Origin: Planctomycetota bacterium
GTDB taxonomy: Bacteria; Planctomycetota; UBA1135; GCA-002686595
Reading direction: 5' to 3'
DNA length: 64,000 bases
Assembly: GCA_012959525.1 (NCBI GenBank)
Contig: DUDB01000053.1
Coordinates: 24,535 to 88,534 of the forward strand
Position numbers and translations under genes: made by a program. Under the pieces are notes generated by a model, which saw only the letters and a program-made list of their open reading frames with translations, did no database searches and was not told where the DNA came from. Shown piece after piece: positions 60,302 to 64,000 of the stretch; the first letter of the stretch is position 1; each line of letters opens with the position of its first letter.

Positions 60302-61906
60302 ATGAAAGCCCCAACAACCAGCACCCTCTACGGATTCCTCGCATGCATCGCCCTCGTCACGTCTGCGCGTGCGCAAACCATCAACGAGACGGCGAAACTC
60401 CTGGCTGCCGATGGAGCGACGTCCGACTACTTCGGTAATGCGGTTGCGATCGAGGGAACCACGGCGGTCGTTGCCGCGCCGGGGGATGATGACCTGGGCG
60501 GCAACTCGGGGTCCGTCTACCTGTTCGACACGGCGACCGGAATCCAGACGGTGAAGCTGCTCCCCCTGGACGGTGACGTCGCGGACTCATTTGGCTGCTC
60601 GGTGGCCATTTCTGGAACAACCGTCCTCGTTGGGACATTTTCGGACGACGACCTGGGCGATGGCTCGGGTTCGGCCTATCTGTTCGACTCAACGACCGGT
60701 GCGCAGATTGCGAAGCTCCTCGCAGCAGATGGTGACGCCAATGACATGTTCGGCTTCTCCGTCGCGCTCAAGGGCAATACCGCGGTCATCGGAGCACCGG
60801 GAGACGCCTGCGGAATGTTCAGCTGCGGCTCCGTCTATCTGTTTGACACAACCACCGGTTCGCAGATCGGAAAACTAGTTGCCAGTGATGCTTCGGCAAA
60901 CGCGACCTTCGGCTGGTCCGTCTCGACCGACGGGAACTCGGTGCTTGTTGGAGCCCCAGGAGACGATGCGCCTGCAATCAACTCGGGATCGGCCTACCTC
61001 TTTGATTTGTCCAGCCAAACAGAGCTCTTCAAACTCCTTCCCAACAACGTCGCCTCTGCGGATATGTTCGGGACAAGCGTGGCCATCGACGGCTCAACGG
61101 CGCTCATCGGTGCGCCCTATAACGACGATCTTGGAGTCAACTGCGGGGCAGCCTACACCTTTGATACAGGCACGGGATCTCAGACGTCCAAGCTGCTCTC
61201 GCCCGATGGTGCGACGGCGATCTGGTTCGGATACTCCGTTGCGGTGGAGGGCACGGCCGCCCTGATCGGAGCCCCCCTGGCCATCGACAATGGCACGGCG
61301 TCCGGCTCAGCGCAGCTCATCGACCTGACCACGGGCGCCCTGATAACCAAGCTTCTCCCAAGCGATGGGGCAGCGGGGGACTTTTTTTCCGTCGGCGCCG
61401 CCATGGATGGAACTCGGGTAATCGGTGGCGCCTACTTCAAAGACGACCTGGGTTCCGACTCTGGCGCCGCTTATGTCTTCACCCTGCCCGCGGCTGATTG
61501 TCTGTCCGTGTTCTGTGATACCGACCCCAACAACATCGGCGACGTGACCCTGAACGCTTGTTCCTGCATAGGTGGCTCACTCATGCTCAGCCTGAGTACG
61601 AGCTTTACCGGCCAGTTCACCTGTCCACTCGTGGGCCTGGGAACCGCGGCCGTGAGTCCAACCGGTGTGTCCCAACTATGCCTGGCCGGCTCAACGATCG
61701 GCCGCTACGGCAAGGACGCCGGCGCCATCAGCTCATCGGGAACGTTCAGCATGGACCTGTTGAACGCGGCTTCCGCCCCAGGCGGCGGTGTCCCCACCAT
61801 CGGGGGGTCGCTCTGCAACGGCAACACCTGGCGCTTCCAGTACTGGCACCGCGACGGCATGAACCCGTCCAGGTTCTCGAAAGGCGTCTCCGCCACGCTC
61901 AACTGA
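60302..61906 (+). CDS. Secreted FG-GAP repeat protein with a conserved C-terminal module
   Basis: 534 aa from the ATG at 60302; signal peptide ends at SARAQ. About seven repeats of ~55 residues follow (FGNAVAIEGTTAVVAAPGDDD, then SGSVYLFDTATG, then KLLPLDGD), the FG-GAP type seen in integrin-like propellers. The last 130 residues (from CDTDPNNIGDVTL) are the same module as in the protein at 55541. TATCCT at 60278-60283 lies 18 nt before the ATG. Likely cell-surface protein with a shared C-terminal function such as anchoring or export sorting, which is inference. Confidence 0.86.
   Translation: MKAPTTSTLYGFLACIALVTSARAQTINETAKLLAADGATSDYFGNAVAIEGTTAVVAAPGDDDLGGNSGSVYLFDTATGIQTVKLLPLDGDVADSFGCSVAISGTTVLVGTFSDDDLGDGSGSAYLFDSTTGAQIAKLLAADGDANDMFGFSVALKGNTAVIGAPGDACGMFSCGSVYLFDTTTGSQIGKLVASDASANATFGWSVSTDGNSVLVGAPGDDAPAINSGSAYLFDLSSQTELFKLLPNNVASADMFGTSVAIDGSTALIGAPYNDDLGVNCGAAYTFDTGTGSQTSKLLSPDGATAIWFGYSVAVEGTAALIGAPLAIDNGTASGSAQLIDLTTGALITKLLPSDGAAGDFFSVGAAMDGTRVIGGAYFKDDLGSDSGAAYVFTLPAADCLSVFCDTDPNNIGDVTLNACSCIGGSLMLSLSTSFTGQFTCPLVGLGTAAVSPTGVSQLCLAGSTIGRYGKDAGAISSSGTFSMDLLNAASAPGGGVPTIGGSLCNGNTWRFQYWHRDGMNPSRFSKGVSATLN
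61514..61906 (+). repeat. Conserved C-terminal module, copy B (partner 56723-57115)
   Basis: Gap-free match of 393 bp to the end of the VCBS-repeat gene. Conserved Cys residues, GRYGKDAGAIS and NTWRFQYWHRDGMNPSRFS are the strongest parts. Confidence 0.85.
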
Positions 61907-61953
61907 TTTCCGCCGCCGTCCACAACTTGCTGGCCGCGGCCCTGGGCCAAAGC

Positions 61954-62772
61954 TCAGGATTCCTGGAACGCGCCCAGGGTCGTGGTCCAGTTGATGGCGT
62001 CATTGTGCGAATGGGTGAACCCGATGGAACGCTCGTACTCGACGGTGGCCAAAGACCGATAGGCGATGACGTAGGTCCTGCGCCAATCGTCCGTGGGATT
62101 GCCTGCTGACCCGTGCACGACCCACTCATCATGGACCGTGACTCCTCCACGCCTGACCTCCAGATACTCGATGGAGTCCTCCGCCCAAACGCCCGCTTCA
62201 AGAGTGTGACCTTTCTCGCGACTGCCCGTGACGGAACGGTGCGGCCGCAGAACCCCCGCGACACCCGAGCCCGAGATACACCGCAGGCAACCGTTGGTCT
62301 TCAGTGAGTCATCGATGGCCAGTGAACAGGTCACCGTGCGCGTGTCAGGGGTACCTGCTGGCCAGTAGCCCTGATCCTGATGCCAGGCGAACTGCGCCCC
62401 CGGGCGTCTGGGCTTCTTCGCCAGAAACTGATCGTAATCGAGAAGGATGTCGTCCCCGATCAGCTGACCAGCGATCTCACCGGACACCTTCTCGAAAGCG
62501 TTCCCCTGCAGGTCCGGCATGTAGACACGGGGCAGCATCGCATTGACCAGCGCATAGTCCTCGAATGCGCGGTCATAGGGTCCGCTCATGTCGCAGAAAT
62601 CCCGGCCCATCCCGGGCACCTCATTGCGCATGAAGCGGTCGTAATTGGGTTCCAGCTGGCAGACCTCCTCCTCGGTGAGAACCCCCGGGAGATGGACGTA
62701 TCCGAGGCGCAGGAACTGCTCGATCTGCTCAGCGCTCAGGATGTAGGGTCGTGGCATCGGGGTGTCGCTCAT
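61954..62772 (-). CDS. Phytanoyl-CoA dioxygenase (PhyH) family protein
   Basis: Fe(II)/2-oxoglutarate oxygenase, 272 aa. The facial triad is visible: H131 and D133 in FAWHQDQGYW, and H220 in WVVHGSAGNPT, with the 2OG-binding Arg at 231/232. N-terminal YVHLPGVLTEEEV is typical of the family. Planctomycetes carry many PhyH paralogues of unknown substrate. It lies 51 bp downstream of galM on the same strand. Confidence 0.9.
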   Translation of the reverse strand: MSDTPMPRPYILSAEQIEQFLRLGYVHLPGVLTEEEVCQLEPNYDRFMRNEVPGMGRDFCDMSGPYDRAFEDYALVNAMLPRVYMPDLQGNAFEKVSGEIAGQLIGDDILLDYDQFLAKKPRRPGAQFAWHQDQGYWPAGTPDTRTVTCSLAIDDSLKTNGCLRCISGSGVAGVLRPHRSVTGSREKGHTLEAGVWAEDSIEYLEVRRGGVTVHDEWVVHGSAGNPTDDWRRTYVIAYRSLATVEYERSIGFTHSHNDAINWTTTLGAFQES

Positions 62773-62823
62773 GGTGCGCCGGAGTGGCGGAAGAGGAGCA
62801 CCTGTGCTCCGCAGTCACCGTAC

Positions 62824-63705
62824 TCAAGATACGCCGAAGCGGTGCGTGGTTTCCTGCACGTATGGGTCGCCGGGCTGCAGAATCACCGATGGGAATTGGG
62901 GGTGATTCACCGCATCGGGGAACCCCTGCACTTCGAGGCACACTGCGTGCTGGGTGACGAACAATTGGAGGGCGGGCTGCGTTGTGAGCACATCCATGCG
63001 CCGCCCCGTGGCCCCATGGCTCAGCGTCGCCGCCGGCGCTCCAGCGTCAAGCACAAGCGTGTGATCGAACGGATCCGACCCCAATCGCCTCGGGAATGTG
63101 AAGTCGAGCGCCGTCCCCTCGACGGGCTGGATCGCTCCCGTCGGGATCAGGTCATCGTCCGTCGGCACGAACTGAGCCGCATGGAGCGCCAGTTCGTGCT
63201 CCTCGACGGCACCGCCAAGATTCCAGTACGCGTGATTGGTCAGATTCACGGGAGTCGGGCGGTCGGTCGTTGCGTGATAGCGGATGACCAGCTCATCATC
63301 CTCAGTCACCGAGTAGGTCACGCGGACATCCAGAGTGCCAGGGTAGCCGTCGTCGCCGTCCGGGCTCCGCGTCTCAAAGGTGACGGAGGAACTTGAAGGT
63401 TCCGCGTCCCAGACGAGTCTCTCCAGTGACCGCTCCCCACCGCCATGCAAGTGATGCTCCCCTTCATTGCGAGTCAACTCAAAGACCTCGCCCTCCAGCT
63501 CGAATCGGGCACGGCAGATCCTGTTGGCGACGCGACCGACGGTGACCCCGGCGTAGCGCTGATCCTGGGCGTGGCACAGGACGTCCGCGAAGTGGCCCTC
63601 GCGATCCGGGACCAGGACCTCGACCAGAGTCGCCCCAAGCGCAGACAGTCGGACTCCGAGGCCCGACCCATTTTGGATCAGATGGGTGCCCGGGGAGGAC
63701 GTCAT
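62824..63705 (-). CDS. galM: Aldose 1-epimerase
   Basis: Interconverts alpha and beta anomers of hexoses. 293 aa. GRVANRICRARF, GEHHLHGG, PVNLTNHAYWNLGG with the catalytic His, and CLEVQGFPDAVNHPQFPS with the catalytic Glu and substrate-binding region are all present. No signal peptide. Its ATG shares one base with the DUF1501 stop (TGATG), so it is coupled to that gene; the link to sugar breakdown fits the other exported enzymes here. Confidence 0.9.
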   Translation of the reverse strand: MTSSPGTHLIQNGSGLGVRLSALGATLVEVLVPDREGHFADVLCHAQDQRYAGVTVGRVANRICRARFELEGEVFELTRNEGEHHLHGGGERSLERLVWDAEPSSSSVTFETRSPDGDDGYPGTLDVRVTYSVTEDDELVIRYHATTDRPTPVNLTNHAYWNLGGAVEEHELALHAAQFVPTDDDLIPTGAIQPVEGTALDFTFPRRLGSDPFDHTLVLDAGAPAATLSHGATGRRMDVLTTQPALQLFVTQHAVCLEVQGFPDAVNHPQFPSVILQPGDPYVQETTHRFGVS

Positions 63706-64000
63706 CAGGACAGGATTTTGGTCAGCACGGTGCCGTGGACGTCCGTCAAGCGCACGTCGCGGCCAGCGTAGCGATACGTGAGGCGCTTATGATCGAGACC
63801 CAACTGGTGCAGGACCGTGGCCCACAGGTCGTACACGTCGCAGCGGTCCTCGACCACGTGATAGCCGAACTCGTCCGTCTGCCCATAGACCGTCCCCCCT
63901 CGTACGCCCCCGCCCGCGAGGAAGACACTGAATCCATAGGGGTTGTGGTCCCGTCCGTCCGAGCCCTGGGAGAAGGGTGTGCGACCGAACTCCCCGGCCC
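63705..64000 (-). CDS. DUF1501 family protein, C-terminal part only
   Basis: The gene enters from the right edge, so only the last ~97 codons are visible. [64 protein letters not shown] and [14 protein letters not shown] follow the C-terminus of DUF1501 proteins closely. These are exported sulfatase-fold relatives, usually Tat-dependent and paired with a DUF1553/DUF1549 cytochrome-like partner in planctomycetes; the partner would lie to the right. TGA overlaps the galM start. Confidence 0.9.
   Translation of the reverse strand, partial: AGEFGRTPFSQGSDGRDHNPYGFSVFLAGGGVRGGTVYGQTDEFGYHVVEDRCDVYDLWATVLHQLGLDHKRLTYRYAGRDVRLTDVHGTVLTKILS

Overview
The window looks like chromosomal DNA of a high-GC member of the Planctomycetota. 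The evidence is a DUF1501/PhyH/aldose-epimerase cluster, a Cys-type sulfatase lipoprotein, a large FHA Ser/Thr kinase with an ectodomain, Tat-type Gfo/Idh oxidoreductases, and two secreted repeat proteins that share a C-terminal module which, from memory, is common in marine planctomycetes of the Saltatorellus/Engelhardtia/Rohdeia kind. That placement is inference. Few genes have a Shine-Dalgarno sequence. Many instead have a -10-like hexamer 6-10 nt before the start codon, which suggests leaderless mRNAs.

Layout. 1-17.9 kb is mostly housekeeping: dxs-ispA-xseB (isoprenoid precursors, exonuclease VII), a TMTC-like TPR membrane protein, OsmC, an SDR, an S1-domain protein, panB, an FAD oxidoreductase, an uncharacterised dioxygenase-like/methyltransferase pair, then gap-pgk-rpe-accD on the minus strand and tilS. 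18.1-24.0 kb is a plus-strand series, yggS-FHA kinase-PNP-purN-LemA-like, tightly coupled by start/stop overlaps. 24.0-33.9 kb is minus strand: a lipoprotein, the mrfB/mrfA (yprB/yprA) DNA-repair pair, and a four-gene Gld-type ABC transporter operon (ATPase, permease, GldG-like, DUF4340) with a recognisable promoter.

34.2-36.7 kb holds a sugar isomerase/epimerase-like protein coupled to a sulfatase. 36.8-39.1 kb holds the most notable system: two tandem exported TlpA-like thioredoxins. In both, the first Cys codon of the CxxC motif is an in-frame TGA, followed by a well-formed hairpin with a GGUC loop inside a 92-bp stretch identical between copies. They are best read as selenoproteins with a UxxC active site. 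After a gene-poor stretch with a small SANT/Myb-like protein come topA with a lysine-rich tail, mogA, a PIG-L deacetylase lipoprotein, a HGSNAT-like acyltransferase, a small exported protein and xerC.

46.9-64 kb is rich in exported and carbohydrate-related functions: divergent Gfo/Idh oxidoreductases sharing a 23-bp promoter region, a secreted metallopeptidase-like protein that has lost the catalytic Glu of HExxH, a decayed SGNH-hydrolase pseudogene, a sorbosone-dehydrogenase-type beta-propeller with PKD and carbohydrate-binding-like domains, two repeat proteins, a sialate-O-acetylesterase-like enzyme, an SGNH hydrolase, PhyH, galM and a truncated DUF1501 gene at the right edge. No CRISPR array, rRNA, tRNA, insertion sequence or prophage was recognised.
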